Shown here: positions 11,270-23,094 of the stretch, in pieces
Layout: the number at the start of each line of letters is the position of its first letter
How positions within the stretch are numbered: position 1 is the stretch's first letter
The notes under the pieces: model-generated
The model's input: the letters and a program-made list of their open reading frames with translations, nothing else
What the model was told of the DNA's origin: nothing
Database searches by the model: none
Translations under genes and position numbers: made by a program
NCBI GenBank assembly: GCA_028023455.1
Contig: JAQFVV010012513.1
Coordinates: 2,416,001-2,480,000 of the forward strand
Direction: 5' to 3'
From: Epiperipatus broadwayi
Taxonomy: Eukaryota; Onychophora; Udeonychophora; Euonychophora; Peripatidae
Length of the DNA stretch: 64,000 bases

Positions 11270-12630
11270 AAAATTTTCAGCGCTTTATAATAATAGAATA
11301 GAATATATATATATTAACTGAATATTTTCATAAATCTTCTAAAATATAATCATTAAAATAAATAGCTAACTTCTGTATTATAACTAAAGAAAATATTTTA
11401 TATATTTTTTTAAAAATAGATATTAGTCCTTACTGTGTGTGAAAGTGGTTTATTGAAAGTTGTTAAACTACCAACTTTGTCAAGGAGATTCAGGTGTTGA
11501 TATTTCTGCTAAAAGTCAGACATATTATTTTTACCTGAGATTTAAAGTGTATATTTGAGCTAGGCAAAAATCTCTATTTTAATTATTGATTAGTAATAAT
11601 TATTCATATATTTAAGTAAAATGTTTTGTTGCAAAGTTGTGAGTGCAAAATGTTTTACATTTATAAATCAAACTGAAATAATTAGTTACCTATAATTACT
11701 ATTAAGCTGTTTTTGTTTATATATTTCAAGAATATATGTCAGAATGAAGTTTTAAATATCTCTCTATATATATAAAATTATATTATTTCATGAGTTTATT
11801 CTCAACCTGCAAAATCGGGTGCTTTCAAAATGCATGCATAGTGAGAGAGGATTATCTGCCTTTCTGTGATGATGTATGTATGACATATGGTAAAGGTGAG
11901 ATGAGGTATCTTGAAAATATGTATATGTGTGCATGTGTGTTGATGATAATACTAATAATAGCCTTTGAATAGGAGACAGAAACTGCTAAATTTCATAACA
12001 AAAAATACTAAAGCTGTTTTTACATTTAAAATTTCATAATGCTAAATCAATAATTTTAAAATTTAAATTAAAACGTGTGGGAAGATTTAATTTCTGCTTG
12101 ATAAATGGGCATGTCTTTTATGTCATTTATAGGACTTCTGTCTACGATTGATTTTGCAAAGGAAGATCAATAAAAATAAGGTAAGCATTCTCTAAATAAT
12201 AATAATTAATTTTAAGCAGATCACTTTTAGAAAATGAATATCCTAGTCCAAAATCAAAGTAGAAAAACATATATATAAAGAGAATAATAAAGTAATCAAT
12301 ATACTTGTATGATTTAACTGATTCAATACATGAGTTCAATAAATACTATAGTTGTCATATCTACATAATAACTTTAACTTAAGCCTTCTAATAGAATAAC
12401 TCAGTTTTGATAATGACGATCAAAAGTAGTCAGTTTTCAGTCAAGAGTAGTGTAGGTGTGTGTGCATGTTTGGTAGTTGCAGTACCAGATAAACGTTTGG
12501 TATATAACATGATAGTGATTAATTATTATATTTATTTATAACCTTTCAAGTTCATGGGATTTATTATGATTTCTTCATTTATTAATTACAATTTCAGGTA
12601 AAATCTTGTAGAATTCTTACATATATATAT
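11270..12630. other. AT-rich DNA, nothing firm
   Basis: A weak relative of the 'ctggactaagaatag...atctctaactta' repeat (compare 52498 and 57730) occurs at about 11540-11610. The frames at 11790-11972 and 12142-12339 have no recognisable features. Confidence 0.4.
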
Positions 12631-12636
12631 ATATAT

Positions 12637-14318
12637 TGTACCGGGTCAAACCGCTGAAACCACCTACTTACACCTATATAAGTTTTGTCCGGTTTCAAAC
12701 TCCTTCATAATACATTTATAATCTTATAAAGGTTACGTGAACGAATCAGCACGTTCGAGCAAAATGGGAGATCTTATTGATAGCTTTAACTATCAACAAT
12801 GGCTCATCTCGGCTGCTAGATTCAAATCCCCACTATCCAAACACTTTATTTGTTTCGAAGTAAACTCCAGGTGCCAGCTATCTATTCAAAAGAATAAACA
12901 ACGTCTTTGGTCAGTAGGCTCATAATCCAGCGCTCAAAACCATCCCATAAACTAGCCCAGTCTAATTTTAATCAGTAATAAATTGTACAAAATTGATGGT
13001 GGAAAGAATTAATAAAAGATTGGTAAAAAAGAATTGACTGACAAATAAAGTTTAAGTTTTAAAGACAATTTATTAACTAACATTAAATCATTTTAAACAT
13101 TCTATAAATTTAATATAATACGCACACATTTTAAATTAACATTTCTAGACTAGTTTAAATATTCTTATAGATTTTAATAGTAGAACACTGGTATTTATCT
13201 AATTTAACTAATAACACTGATATAATGATCATGCACATATTAATTTATATAGCATTCACAAATATAATAATAAAACATTAATAGCATTTAACACTTAAGC
13301 ATACATATCAATAGTTCATTTTATGTATGATAGAGTTCATATAATTTGAATCTTGAATATTTACAAATTACAGCGGTGGCTACCACATATAAATGATAAT
13401 AAATAAATGCTTACCTAGGATTTTTGGCAATGGAGATATTGCTTGTTATTGGCTGCTTCTGATGGATTATATCTAACCGGTTAGATTTGGACGTTTCTTG
13501 AAGAGATTTTATGCGAAACTATTTGCTTTATTCTTGAAGACAGTTGAACGTTTGACAGAGGATTTCTGAGTTGTTATGCAGACATTATTTCTCAGGCAGG
13601 TTTTGATGATCTTGTTGGACTAAAAAGGCTGGAGCATGAGTGTATATTTCCAAAAGCTGCTCAACAATGCATGTTTGTTTCTGGATTCATAATAGAAATT
13701 GCACAAGACTGTCACTGCAAACTAGACTGAATAAAAACTCTTAACTGATTGTCTGATAAAATATTCCATATTTATACCAACAAAGTGTTTTCCTTTTGAT
13801 ATCCTCTGGCAAATATCTGTTGTCAAAATTCTTTAACAATTAATCCTAAGACAACATGTTTTTTGATTGATTGTTTAATTAGTAGTAGCTATTTCAAAAC
13901 GTGTTGTTTTCATATCTTTAATTAGTAGTGCACCGCTGTGTTTTTTTTTAAATACAATTTTCATTTATTTATAATATTTAATACTGATACATTTTTTTTA
14001 CATTCACACGCACATATATAATTTTACTCTACACATCAAAACTAGTTTTAAGATTATTTTTCTTCTTTAATTTAAATGAAGAGATTTATATATTTTTTTA
14101 AAGCTTTTAAATTGTATTTCACTAATAATAATAAACTCTTTACTTCCTTTTTATAAAACCTTCAGTTTAACTTTAAGAAAAACCCCTTCCCACTTTAAAT
14201 TAATGATTTTTCAACTTTTATTTCAAACTCTTTTGCGAAAGATTTTTTTTGTTTTAATAATTTTTTTACGACAAAATTATTTTATATACATGTGCCAATT
14301 TGGCCTTGGAACATTACA
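12637..14318 (-). repeat. Putative 3' LTR (intact copy)
   Basis: Minus-strand reading begins TGTAATGTTCC after the purine tract and ends GGTTTGACCCGGTACA next to a TA run. It carries a TATA box and initiator (13740-13776), a splice-donor-like TAG|GTAAGC at 13409-13416 and an AATAAA at about 13067-13072. The stretch 13870-13900 is an uninterrupted version of the site where the LINE entered the sister copy. The 235 bp nearest 12637 have no counterpart in the other copy, which would need a deletion there. Confidence 0.45.
13740..13776 (-). promoter_or_regulatory. TATA box plus initiator in the putative LTR
   Basis: On the minus strand TATAAATA (13776-13769) is followed about 25-30 bp later by TCAGTT, close to the TCAGTY initiator consensus. 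The sister copy keeps TATAAATA at 17040-17033. Spacing and conservation in both copies support a real core promoter, though untested. Confidence 0.45.
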
Positions 14319-14327
14319 CCCCCCTCC

Positions 14328-16138
14328 GTTTTAGAGTAAAATGCATCATTTTTGACCATTTTATCTCTTGAAATTTTAATTCTTGACTCTAAACATTTAT
14401 TAATTTATTATTTTGGATAATTCCTACACATGTGTATACATGCAGCATAATTCTACACCTACTAATATTCTAGATATCAAGTTATTACTGGACTTGCTTA
14501 CAGGGAATCTATAATAAATAAATCCTTTTTTGGACACATCATAAGGTGCAGCAGTGCCAAGAAAATAACCTAAAAGGATATCTGGGTAAATACATTTAAG
14601 ATACACATCATGAGGTATTGTATTTACCGAATATTACCAGTGTATGTGCACTCTTATACACATGTATACTTACACACTCTTAATACACATTAGATTGACT
14701 TATTATTTTAGATTATTATGAATCTTACAACCTTATTTTTAAATTCACATGAACAATATCTTACACTATTTATTTATATTACAATATCATTTATAACCCT
14801 TAAGAAACATTATTTAAAATATTTATTTACACTAATCTTATAATATTATTTTTAAATCATTATGAACATCTTTATTTAACATGTGTGTATTCAATGAAAA
14901 AAAAAAAATCGATTTGTTTATTACAAGTCATTCTTCATTATTATTTACTATAGATTTATTTATGCTTATTTATTTAACTTGATTTTATCGATTTTATTTT
15001 AACTATTTGACCTACTTATTTATTTACGAACATTTTTCTTAATTAATATGTGCGTTGATCACTTTTCCTAAGTATTTACCACTTCAAATTCTTATTTTTC
15101 TAGAGTGCATTTTTAGTTCTTATCATCATTAGGTAATAAATGTAATATTAAGAGAAGCACGCAGCAAAATATAAGGCAATTCAAACAGACAGATAGATTT
15201 TGTGCTGATTTAAACCAACTTTTAATATCTTGCGGAAGTCGTGACTACAGCATGGGCATTTTTGTGCACAACGGATCATGAACAGGGACTTTAAGATTGT
15301 GAATGGCAGGACTATCTCTACTGTACATTTGACTTACTAAAATATTTATTTTATTTGGTTACTGGGAATTTTTCCTCCAGATTTATTAACTTTTATATGC
15401 CAGGACTTTTCTGCTGGCGCATCATCATCAGTATTATTTATTCTTTGCACTACTCATCTGTAGAACAAAGTCACTGCACGAAAAGGCTTAATCCAACAAA
15501 AGTCAGGCCTGGAATTTATCTCCTTGCCCAAATACTCGCACACACCTCAATCCTAATTTAATACATTTTTTTTAACTTTATTTGATAATGTTTTATTTTC
15601 ATTAATACTTTCATTATACACTTATTTATTTTATTTTTATTTTTAAAGTGTTATTTTTACTCTTCCCTTTTTTTTTTAAAAAAAAAACATTTTCATTTTG
15701 TTTGTCTATTTTGATTTTAATACATTTATTTTGTTTGTGTCATGCTCTGCTATGTTCTAGACTTATGAGCTGGGATATCAATATAATTGATGACATAATC
15801 GAGGGTTTTTGACATAATCATTTTGCTTGTCTATTTTGATTTTACACATTTATTTTGTTTGCATCACACTCCACTATATTCTAGAATTATGAGCTGGGAT
15901 ATCAATATAATCAATAAGACATAATCAAGGGTTTTGCCATAAATCGTTTTATCGTTGCTTTGACATTTTAAAAACTCTAAGATTGTTATTTATTTACTAA
16001 GACAACCTTTAATCATTTTTAGTTATTCAAACTAACTTGATACTAGTTTTTTCATTTATTTTATTAAACTTTGTTAAACATTTTCCATTATTCCAAGTCC
16101 ATGGTCGTTAATAACTAGGTCAAGCTGGCAAATCCGTC
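14328..16138 (-). other. Interior between the two long repeats
   Basis: About 1.8 kb of AT-rich DNA with no recognisable polyprotein motif on either strand. The plus-strand frame 15355-15561 has no domain. An internal 125-bp tandem duplication is annotated separately. Confidence 0.45.
15694..15945. repeat. 125-bp tandem duplication
   Basis: Two units starting at 15694 and 15819 share 'ttgtctattttgatttta', 'catttattttgttt' and 'tatgagctgggatatcaa', with about 85-90% similarity. Confidence 0.85.
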
Positions 16139-17138
16139 AGACAGCTATGTATTCAAAAGAATAAACAACGTCTTTGGTCAGTAGGCTCATAATCCAGTGC
16201 TCAAAACCATCCCATAAACTAGCCCAGTCTAATTTTAATCAGTAATAAATTATACAAAATTGGTGGTGGAAAGAATTAATAAAAGGTTGGTAAAAAGAAT
16301 TGACTGACAAATAAAGTTTAAGTTTTAAAGACAATTTATTAACTAACATTAAATCATTTTAAACATTCTATAAATTTAATATAATACATACACATTTTAA
16401 ATTAACATTTCTAGACTAGTTTAAATATTCTTATAGATTTTAATAGTAGAACACTGGTATTTATCTAATTTAACTAATAACACTGATATAATGATTACGC
16501 ACATATTAATTTATATAGCATTCACAAATATAATAATAAAACATTAATAGCATTTGACACTTAAACACACATATCAATAGTTCATTTTATGTATGATAGA
16601 GTTCATATAATTTGAATCTTGAATATTTACGAATTACAGCGGTGGCTACTATGTATAAATGATAGGAAATAAATGTTTACCTAGGATTTTTTGGATCGGA
16701 GATATTGCTTGTTGTTGGCTGCTTCTGATGGATTATATCTAACCAGTTAGATTTGGACATTTCTTGAAGAGACTTTATGCTTTATTCTTGAAGATAGTTG
16801 AACGTTTGACGGAGGATTTCTGAGTTGTTATGCAGACATTATTTCTCAGGTAGGTTTTGATGATCTTGTTGGACTAAAAAGGCTGGAGCATGAGCGTATA
16901 TTTCCAAAATCTGCTCAACAATGCATGTTTGTTTCTGGATTCATAATAGAAATTGCACAAGACTGTCACTGCAAACTAGACTGAATAAAAACTTTTAACT
17001 GATTGTCTGATAAAATATTTCGTATTTATACCAACGAAGTGTTTTCCTTTTGATATCCTCCGGCAAATATCTGTTGTCAAAATTCTTTAGCAATTAATCC
17101 TAAGACAACGTGTTTTTGATTGATTGTTTAATTAGTAG
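16139..17138 (-). repeat. Putative 5' LTR, first part
   Basis: Closely matches 12876-13888 (roughly 95% by eye). It is interrupted after 'ttaattagtag' by the LINE and resumes at 20436. Small indels separate the copies, for example loss of the 'cgaaactatttg' stretch here. Confidence 0.75.
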
Positions 17139-17430
17139 GGCTGCAGAAAGGAGTTTGCTATTAACTGAAAGAAGACCCTTTGATCCCTCTTGGAGGCCTT
17201 AAAGGAACAGAGCAGGGAAAATTCCTAATGTCCATTCCATACGTTCTTGTCGTTGCAGCTGTTATTACTAAATGTTTATTCATATAGTATACGAACATGG
17301 ATGGGCTGCTCACCAACACGCATTAGCCAGTGTGGTGAGTTTATTGGCTTTTTACCTCTGAGTTTAAGATCAAGAAACACCATGGTCTTTCTTCTCAGTG
17401 CCTGATAAAGCAGAATGAATGTTTGTGTAA

Positions 17431-19335
17431 ATGATAAAGATTTTTCCCAATTATACAATTATGACAGACAAAAATAAAGCATGGCCCTTAATCCCAGGAG
17501 GCTGTAAAGTCACCAACCAAGGCAGCGGTTGGTGGCCGAAGGCGGAGGGTGCTAAGAATATCCTGGAGGCGGACCCAGGCTGCCATTTGATGATGACTTT
17601 TTATTTAGGTACTTACAACTGCAGATCACTTTCAAGTGAAGGAAGATTGCAAGAATTAGAAGAAGAACTGTCTTATATTAAATGGGATATTATTGGACTT
17701 TGTGAAGTTAGAAGAAAAGGTGAAGAGACAATTGATTTAAAAAGTGGACATATGGTCTATTATAAAGGCACAAATATTGGAAATACAAGTGGAGTAGGAT
17801 TCATTATAAATAAAAAGTGGAAGAACAATATTGTGGAGATTGATGGTGTATCAGACAGAGTGGCAAGATTAGTTATACAACTCAATAGCAGATATCAAAT
17901 GCAGATAATTCAGGTTTATGCCCCAACAAGTTCTCACAGTGATGAAGTAGTAGAAGATTTTTATATGGATGTACAAAAGGCTTTTGATCAGAGTAAACAA
18001 CATTTTAAAATTGTTATGGGAGATTTTAATGCTAGAATTGGTAAACAAATGAAAGATGAAAGTGTTGTAGGTAATTTTGGTTATGGTAATAGAAATGAGA
18101 GAGGACATAGACTTGTGGAGTTTGCAGAGAAGGAAAAACTTTATATTATGAATTCTTTTTTTGAGAAAAATGTTAGAAGGAAATGGACATGGAAGCATCC
18201 AAATGAAGGTACAGTAGAATTGGATTATATTTTGACTAACAGAAAATACATATTTCAAGATTGTAATGTTCTTAATAAATTTAACACAGGAAGTGATCAT
18301 CGATTAGTAAGGGGTAAGATACATGTTAATGTAAAACTAGAGAGACAAAAATTATTAAGAAAAACTATATTTACAGTTGATATTCCTAATCTTCAGAAAC
18401 ATTCTAATGAATTTAAATTAGAACTTACAAATCGGTTTCAAGTATTAGTAGATTTTGAACATGATTCAGATTTGAATGAAATTAATATGAAAATAACTGA
18501 TACACTTTTAAAAACTGCAACAAAGATAGCTGGTAGAAAAAAGCAGCAATTGACTAATAAAATTTCTACTGAGACTAGAGAACTTATGAAGAAAAGAAGG
18601 AATATGAAGATATGCAAGAATGATGCATTAAAAAGAATTGAATATCTCGAATTTTGTAAAATGGTGCGGAAAAGAGTTGAAAATGATATAAGAAAGTATA
18701 ACTGTGAACTAGCAAGAAAAGCTGTAGAAGAAAATAAAAGTCTTAAGAATGTAAAACAACATTTTGGTATTGGTAGGAAATTTATATCTGCAATAAGGAA
18801 AAAAGATGGAATTATTACTAAAAAGAGGGATGACATTATGAAATTGGTAGAAGATTTTTATCAAGAATTATATAGTAATAAAGAACAAGTACCTCCTATA
18901 TCTATTACATCTTCCGAATTGCCCAGAATTTTAAATGAAGAAGTGAGAAATGCAATTAAATGTATGAAAAAAGGAAAGGCTCCAGGTAATGATGGAATTA
19001 TAATTGATATATTAAAAGAAGCAGGTGAAGAAACAGAAAAAATATTAGCAAAGTTATATACCAAATGTCTAAATGATAAAGATGTACCGGATGATTGGAA
19101 GAATGCAGTAATAATATTAATATTTAAAAAAGGTGATAAAGAAGATATTAGAAATTACAGACCTATCAGCCTTTTATCAGTTTTATATAAAATTTTTACC
19201 AAGATAATTACAACTCGTCTACAGAGAACCTTGGATTTTCACCAACCAAGAGAACAAGCTGGATTTAAAAGTGGTTTTAGTACAGTAGATCATATTCAAG
19301 TATTGAGAGAAGTTATAGAAAGGACAAATGAATAA
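17431..19335 (+). CDS. LINE-A ORF, endonuclease plus N-terminal half of reverse transcriptase
   Basis: 634 codons ending at a TAA (19333-19335). After about 57 residues of leader comes an apurinic-like (exonuclease-endonuclease-phosphatase) domain at residues 58-292: N63 in TYNCRSL, E92 in LCEVRR, Y163 in VYAPT, GDFN 197-200, D265 in LDYI and SDHR 288-291. All catalytic signature residues are present. A basic linker (about 300-500) leads to reverse-transcriptase motifs KAPGNDG (516-522), [14 protein letters not shown] (575-588) and [10 protein letters not shown]. The protein would nick target DNA and copy its own RNA at the nick. The TAA falls just before the catalytic FVDYEKAFD motif, so this product alone cannot polymerise. 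Start choice: the first in-frame ATG; the leader before residue 58 is not conserved by eye, and the ATG at residue 54 is an alternative. Confidence 0.88.
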   Translation: MIKIFPNYTIMTDKNKAWPLIPGGCKVTNQGSGWWPKAEGAKNILEADPGCHLMMTFYLGTYNCRSLSSEGRLQELEEELSYIKWDIIGLCEVRRKGEETIDLKSGHMVYYKGTNIGNTSGVGFIINKKWKNNIVEIDGVSDRVARLVIQLNSRYQMQIIQVYAPTSSHSDEVVEDFYMDVQKAFDQSKQHFKIVMGDFNARIGKQMKDESVVGNFGYGNRNERGHRLVEFAEKEKLYIMNSFFEKNVRRKWTWKHPNEGTVELDYILTNRKYIFQDCNVLNKFNTGSDHRLVRGKIHVNVKLERQKLLRKTIFTVDIPNLQKHSNEFKLELTNRFQVLVDFEHDSDLNEINMKITDTLLKTATKIAGRKKQQLTNKISTETRELMKKRRNMKICKNDALKRIEYLEFCKMVRKRVENDIRKYNCELARKAVEENKSLKNVKQHFGIGRKFISAIRKKDGIITKKRDDIMKLVEDFYQELYSNKEQVPPISITSSELPRILNEEVRNAIKCMKKGKAPGNDGIIIDILKEAGEETEKILAKLYTKCLNDKDVPDDWKNAVIILIFKKGDKEDIRNYRPISLLSVLYKIFTKIITTRLQRTLDFHQPREQAGFKSGFSTVDHIQVLREVIERTNE

Positions 19336-20418
19336 GAGTTGTCATTATGTTTTGGATTTGTAGATTATGAAAAGGCATTTGATTCTATAAACATTTCTTC
19401 AGTGATTAAAGCATTGGATCATCAAGGTATAGATCCAGGATATTGTCATATTTTAAAGAATATTTATAAAAATGCAACAGCAACAATTAGATTACATAAT
19501 GATACTGGGAAAGTCAACATTGAGAAAGGTGTAAGACAAGGTGACTCCATATCTCCAAAACTTTTTACAGCAGTACTGCAAGAAGTATTTTGTGGATTAA
19601 AATGGGAAACTAAAGGAGTGAAAGTAAATGGAGATTATTTAAGTCATTTAGATTTCGCAGATGATGTAGTTGTTTTTGCAAATAATGCTTCCGAGCTGCA
19701 GGAAATGTTGCAGGAGTTATCAGATGAAAGTAGGAAAGTAGGACTAAAGATAAATGTTAAAAAGACTAAAGTAATGTTTAATCGATTTGCTCAAAATATG
19801 AAAATAAAGATTGATTATGATGAATTAGAAGAAGTTAAGAGTTACAAATACCTTGGTCAGATTATTAATACAGATGGAAACATAATAGAGGAAATTAATC
19901 ATAGAATTAAACTTGGTTGGAGTGCTTTTGGTAGAAATAACTTGATATTAAAAGGAAATATGCCTATGTGTTTGAAAAGAAAGGTTTTTAACAAATGTGT
20001 TTTACCAGTTCTTACTTATGGATCTGAGACTTGGACACTTAATAGAAGATCAATACAGAGACTTCAGACCACTCAAAGAAGTATGGAGAGATGTATGTTG
20101 GGAGTAACAAGAAGAGATCGAAAACGCAATGTATGGGTAAGAGAACAAACAGGTGTTACTGACCTCATTGAAAAAATTAAAAGATTGAAGTGGAGTTGGG
20201 CTGGACATATTGCTAGAAGAGATGATAATAGATGGACAATTGAAATTTTAAACTGGATTCCAAGAGATTGTAAAAGACCCAGAAGGAGACCACATGTAAG
20301 ATGGATGGATGAAATAAGAAAATGTGTAGGGGTGATGTGGATAAGAGAAGCTAATGATCGGAGAAGATGGATTAAACTTGGAGAGACCTTCATCCTGCAG
20401 TGGATTGATAATGGTTGA
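19336..20418 (+). pseudogene. LINE-A ORF, C-terminal half of reverse transcriptase, after one in-frame stop
   Basis: Continues in the same frame straight after the TAA, with no frameshift. The first residues lead into motif A (FVDYEKAFD), then motif B (GVRQGDSISPKLF), motif C (FADD, about residues 106-109 from 19339), and a thumb and C-terminal region with KYLGQIINTDG, LTYGSETWTL and WAGHIARRDDNRW typical of RTE-related LINEs. No ATG starts this half; translation would need stop readthrough. Everything else is open, so the copy looks young and was inactivated by, or tolerates, a single nonsense codon. Confidence 0.85.
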
Positions 20419-20435
20419 TAATGATGATGATGATG

Positions 20436-20865
20436 AGCTATTTCAAAACATGTTGTTTTCATATCTTTAATTAGTAGCACACTGCTGTGTTTTTTTTTAA
20501 AAAATACATTTTTCATTTATTTATAATATTTAATACTGATGCATTTTTTTTACATTCGCACACACATATATAATTTTACTCTACACATCAAAACTAGTTT
20601 TAAGATTATTTTTCTTCTTTAATTTAAATGAAGAGATTTATATTTTTTCTAAAGCTTTTAAATTGTATTTCACTAATAATAATAAACTCTTTACTTCCTT
20701 TTTATAAAACCTTCAGTTTAACTTTAAGAAAAACCCCTTCCCACTTTAAATCAATGATTTTTCAACTTTTATTTCAAACTCTTTTGCGAAATATTTTTTT
20801 TTGTTTTAATAATTTTTTTATGACAAAATTATTTTATATACATGTGCCAATTTGACCTTGGCACA
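20436..20865 (-). repeat. Putative 5' LTR, second part
   Basis: Resumes the match to 13889-14312 ('agctatttcaaaac' to 'catgtgccaattt'). The outermost end reads TGTGCCAAGG on the minus strand, lacking a few bases of the TGTAATGTTCC start of the sister copy. It borders an AT run. Confidence 0.7.
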
Positions 20866-20876
20866 ATATATATATA

Positions 20877-21066
20877 TGATCAATAGATGGAGCTTTACCA
20901 ATAGCTCTAAACAAGATTTGTTTACATAAGTGCCTAGAGAGATAGAATTCAAAATCTCTATAGAATTCAAAATATCTATCCATAGAGATTTTGAATTTTA
21001 TGTCTCCTGGCACTTATGTAAACAAAGCTTGTTTAGAGCTATTGGTAAAACTCCATCTATTGATCA
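20877..21066. mobile_element. MITE-like palindrome, TGATCA ends, TA flanks
   Basis: Arms of about 62 bp (20877-20938 and 21005-21066) are inverted copies with about three mismatches. They start TGATCAATAGATGGAG. The interior has a second nested inverted repeat around 'aattcaaaatctctat'. TA lies directly outside each end (20875-20876 and 21067-21068), which would suit a Tc1/mariner-type TA duplication. A partial relative is at 46306-46440. No protein; presumably non-autonomous. Confidence 0.75.
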
Positions 21067-21118
21067 TAAAATGCAAGCTTAAAAGCAAGTTACAAAATTT
21101 AAAACTTGTTTTAATTAT

Positions 21119-22171
21119 TCATCATCATCATCAACCATTATCAATCCACTGCAGGATGAAGGTCTCTCCAAGTTCAATTCATCTTTTCCTATCTTTAGCT
21201 TCTATTCTCCACATCACCCCTGCACACTTTTTTATTCCATCCATCCATCTAACATGTGGTCTCTTTCTGGGTCTTTTACAATCTCTTGGAATCCAGTTTA
21301 AAATTTCAATTATCCATCTGTTATCATCTCTTCTAACAATATGTCCAGCCCAACTCCACTTCAGTCTTTTATTTTTTTCAATGAGGTCAGTAACACCTGT
21401 TTGTTCTCTTACCCACACATTGCATTTTCGATCCCTTCTTGTTATTTCCAACATGCATCTCTCCATACTTCTTTGAGTGGTCTGAAGTCTCTGTATTGCT
21501 CTTCTATTAAGTGACCAAGTCTCAGATCCATAAGTAAAAACTGGCAAAACACATTTATTAAAAACCTTCCTTTTCAAACACATAGGCACATTTCCTTTCA
21601 GTATCAAGTTATTTCTACCAAAAGCACTCCAACCAAGTTTAATTCTATGATTAATTTCTTCCATTATATTTCCATCTGTATTAATAATCTGACCAAGGTA
21701 TTTGTAACTGTTAACTTCTTCTAACTCATCATAAGCAATCTTTATTGTCATATTTTGAGAAAATCTATTAAACATTACTTTAGTCTTTTTAACATTTATC
21801 TTTAGGCCTACTTTCCTACTTTCATCTGATAACTCCTGCAACATTTCCTGTAGCACTAAAGCATTATTTGCAAAAACAACTACATCATCTGCAAAATCTA
21901 AATGACTTAAATAATCTCCATTTACTTTCACTCCTTTAGCTCCCCATTTTAATCCACAAAATACTTCTTGCAGCACTGCTGCAAAAATTTTTGGAGATAT
22001 GGAGTCACCCTGTCTTACACCCTTTTCAATGTCGATTTTCCTACTATCATTATGTAATCTAATTGTTGCTGTTGCATTTTTATAAATATTTTTCAAAATA
22101 TGACAATATCCTGAATCTACACCTTGATGATCTAATGCTTTAATCACTGAAGAAATGTTTATAGAATCAAA
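21119..22171 (-). mobile_element. LINE-A copy 2, 5'-truncated, inverted
   Basis: The minus strand matches 19376-20435 at roughly 95%, ending in the same GAT-triplet tail (here 'tcatcatcatcatc' at 21119). It begins inside the motif-A codons, so 5' truncation removed the endonuclease and half of the polymerase. This is the ordinary outcome of incomplete target-primed reverse transcription. Confidence 0.92.
21179..22147 (-). pseudogene. Truncated LINE-A reverse transcriptase C-terminal fragment
   Basis: 322 codons carrying GVRQGDSISPKIF (motif B), FADD (motif C), KYLGQIINTDG, FTYGSETWSL and WAGHIVRRDDNRW. Compared with the copy at 19336-20418 it has scattered substitutions and a TGA in place of a tryptophan codon near the end, leaving the last 15 or so residues out of the frame. 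Dead copy. Confidence 0.9.
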
Positions 22172-22174
22172 TTA

Positions 22175-22930
22175 TATATATATTGCAACCTTACAGTTTC
22201 ACTATAAATTGGCTAAAAGTTTAAAACTGTAAAAAAATTTATTGACTTTAATTTTTAAGGTTAAGCAAATATGTTCATCATTGTCCTTGGTTGTATAACA
22301 TAGAATATAATCATTATCATATTTAATAGTCTATCATATCAATGTTTATGAGAAATATATTATTTTGTAAAACATTTTAAATGACCTTCCAAGCAGTTTT
22401 TTTTTATTAACTTCTACATTTGTATAAACAAAATATAGACACTCATATTTCATTGTTATTCTTACTAAGAAATAATGTTATCAAATAGGATAAATCAAAC
22501 AAAGTATTCACACACATAAAATAATTAATTCACAACTAGAATTATAGAATATAATTTTAAACCCAACATTACAACACTAAAATATTTTAAACTAAATCAA
22601 TTATATTTTATATTACATTTTTAATAAGGGATAGAACAAACAATTCTTACATTTTATATTATGTGTGTGTGGAAGCTTACGTGTTTAGATTTTTATTTAG
22701 CAAAGATTGATTTAGTTTGCTAGATTATTTATTAAACAACAAATTATTTATTAACACGCCAATTTAAAATTAATTGAAATAAATGTTTGAGAACTTTATA
22801 GTTTTATGATTTGTTTATTTTAATAAATATTTGTAAAATTATTTTAAAAACTGGAAATAAAAGTGAAAGATTTAATTTTTTTTTTTTCTTAATTTTTGAA
22901 TGTTGTTTCAAAGGTTTTAATATCTTAAGC
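22175..22930. other. AT-rich DNA, nothing recognised
   Basis: Begins with a short TA run next to the LINE truncation point. No frame, repeat or RNA signature was noticed. Confidence 0.4.
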
Positions 22931-22985
22931 CAATAAACATCACATGATCACCACCAATACGTATAGTGAGTTTAGCCTGTTTTAC
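22931..22985 (-). repeat. FB1 miniature copy (ends only)
   Basis: The complement reads 'aaaacaggctaaactcac', the FB1 start, joined to 'ggtgatcatgtgatgttta', the FB1 tail. The arm interior is missing. The same kind of end-to-end deletion is seen at 61981-62073. Confidence 0.6.
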
Positions 22986-23094
22986 CATCTTGATTCAAAA
23001 ATCAATAACCATGATGACTTCTTCCAATATTTCATGGATAAATATTCATACAATAGAGCTCTCACTGATCCTTTCACCTATTCAGTTTTCTATT

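Larger units (their letters stand above)
17139..20435 (+). mobile_element. LINE-A: RTE-like non-LTR retrotransposon, near full length
   Basis: A 3.3-kb insertion whose boundaries are exposed by the uninterrupted sister sequence at about 13888. It has a 5' leader of about 290 bp, one long frame encoding endonuclease then reverse transcriptase, and a 3' tail of GAT/ATG triplets, as is common for RTE-type LINEs. The flanks read 'aattagtag' on the left and 'agctatttc' on the right, against 'aattagtagtagctatttc' in the empty site. So the insertion produced no obvious target duplication, perhaps a 1-bp loss. A 5'-truncated, inverted sister copy lies at 21119-22171. Confidence 0.88.
12637..20865 (-). 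mobile_element. Probable decayed LTR retrotransposon, split by a LINE
   Basis: Two direct copies of a sequence of at least 1.43 kb (12876-14312 and about 16139-17138 continued at 20436-20861) enclose about 1.8 kb. Read on the minus strand, the outer ends are TGTGCC at 20865 and GGTACA at 12637, both bordered by (TA)n. At 14319-14327 a purine run GGAGGGGGG directly precedes TGTAATGTTCC, as a polypurine tract precedes a 3' LTR. The interior (14328-16138) has no gag, protease, reverse transcriptase or integrase motif that I can recognise. Either the coding region is lost, or this is a large non-autonomous element or a plain segmental duplication. The LTR reading rests on TG...CA ends, the purine tract and the promoter layout, not on proteins. 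Confidence 0.5.

Noticed and set aside
15355-15561. 68-codon frame as remnant gag or pol
   Set aside because: No recognisable motif in this frame or its neighbours; composition is unremarkable.
17869-18300. Long minus-strand frames opposite LINE-A (also 18438-18836, 18861-19064, 20073-20516)
   Set aside because: Antisense shadows of the LINE coding strand, rich in F, I, L and S because the sense strand is A-rich.
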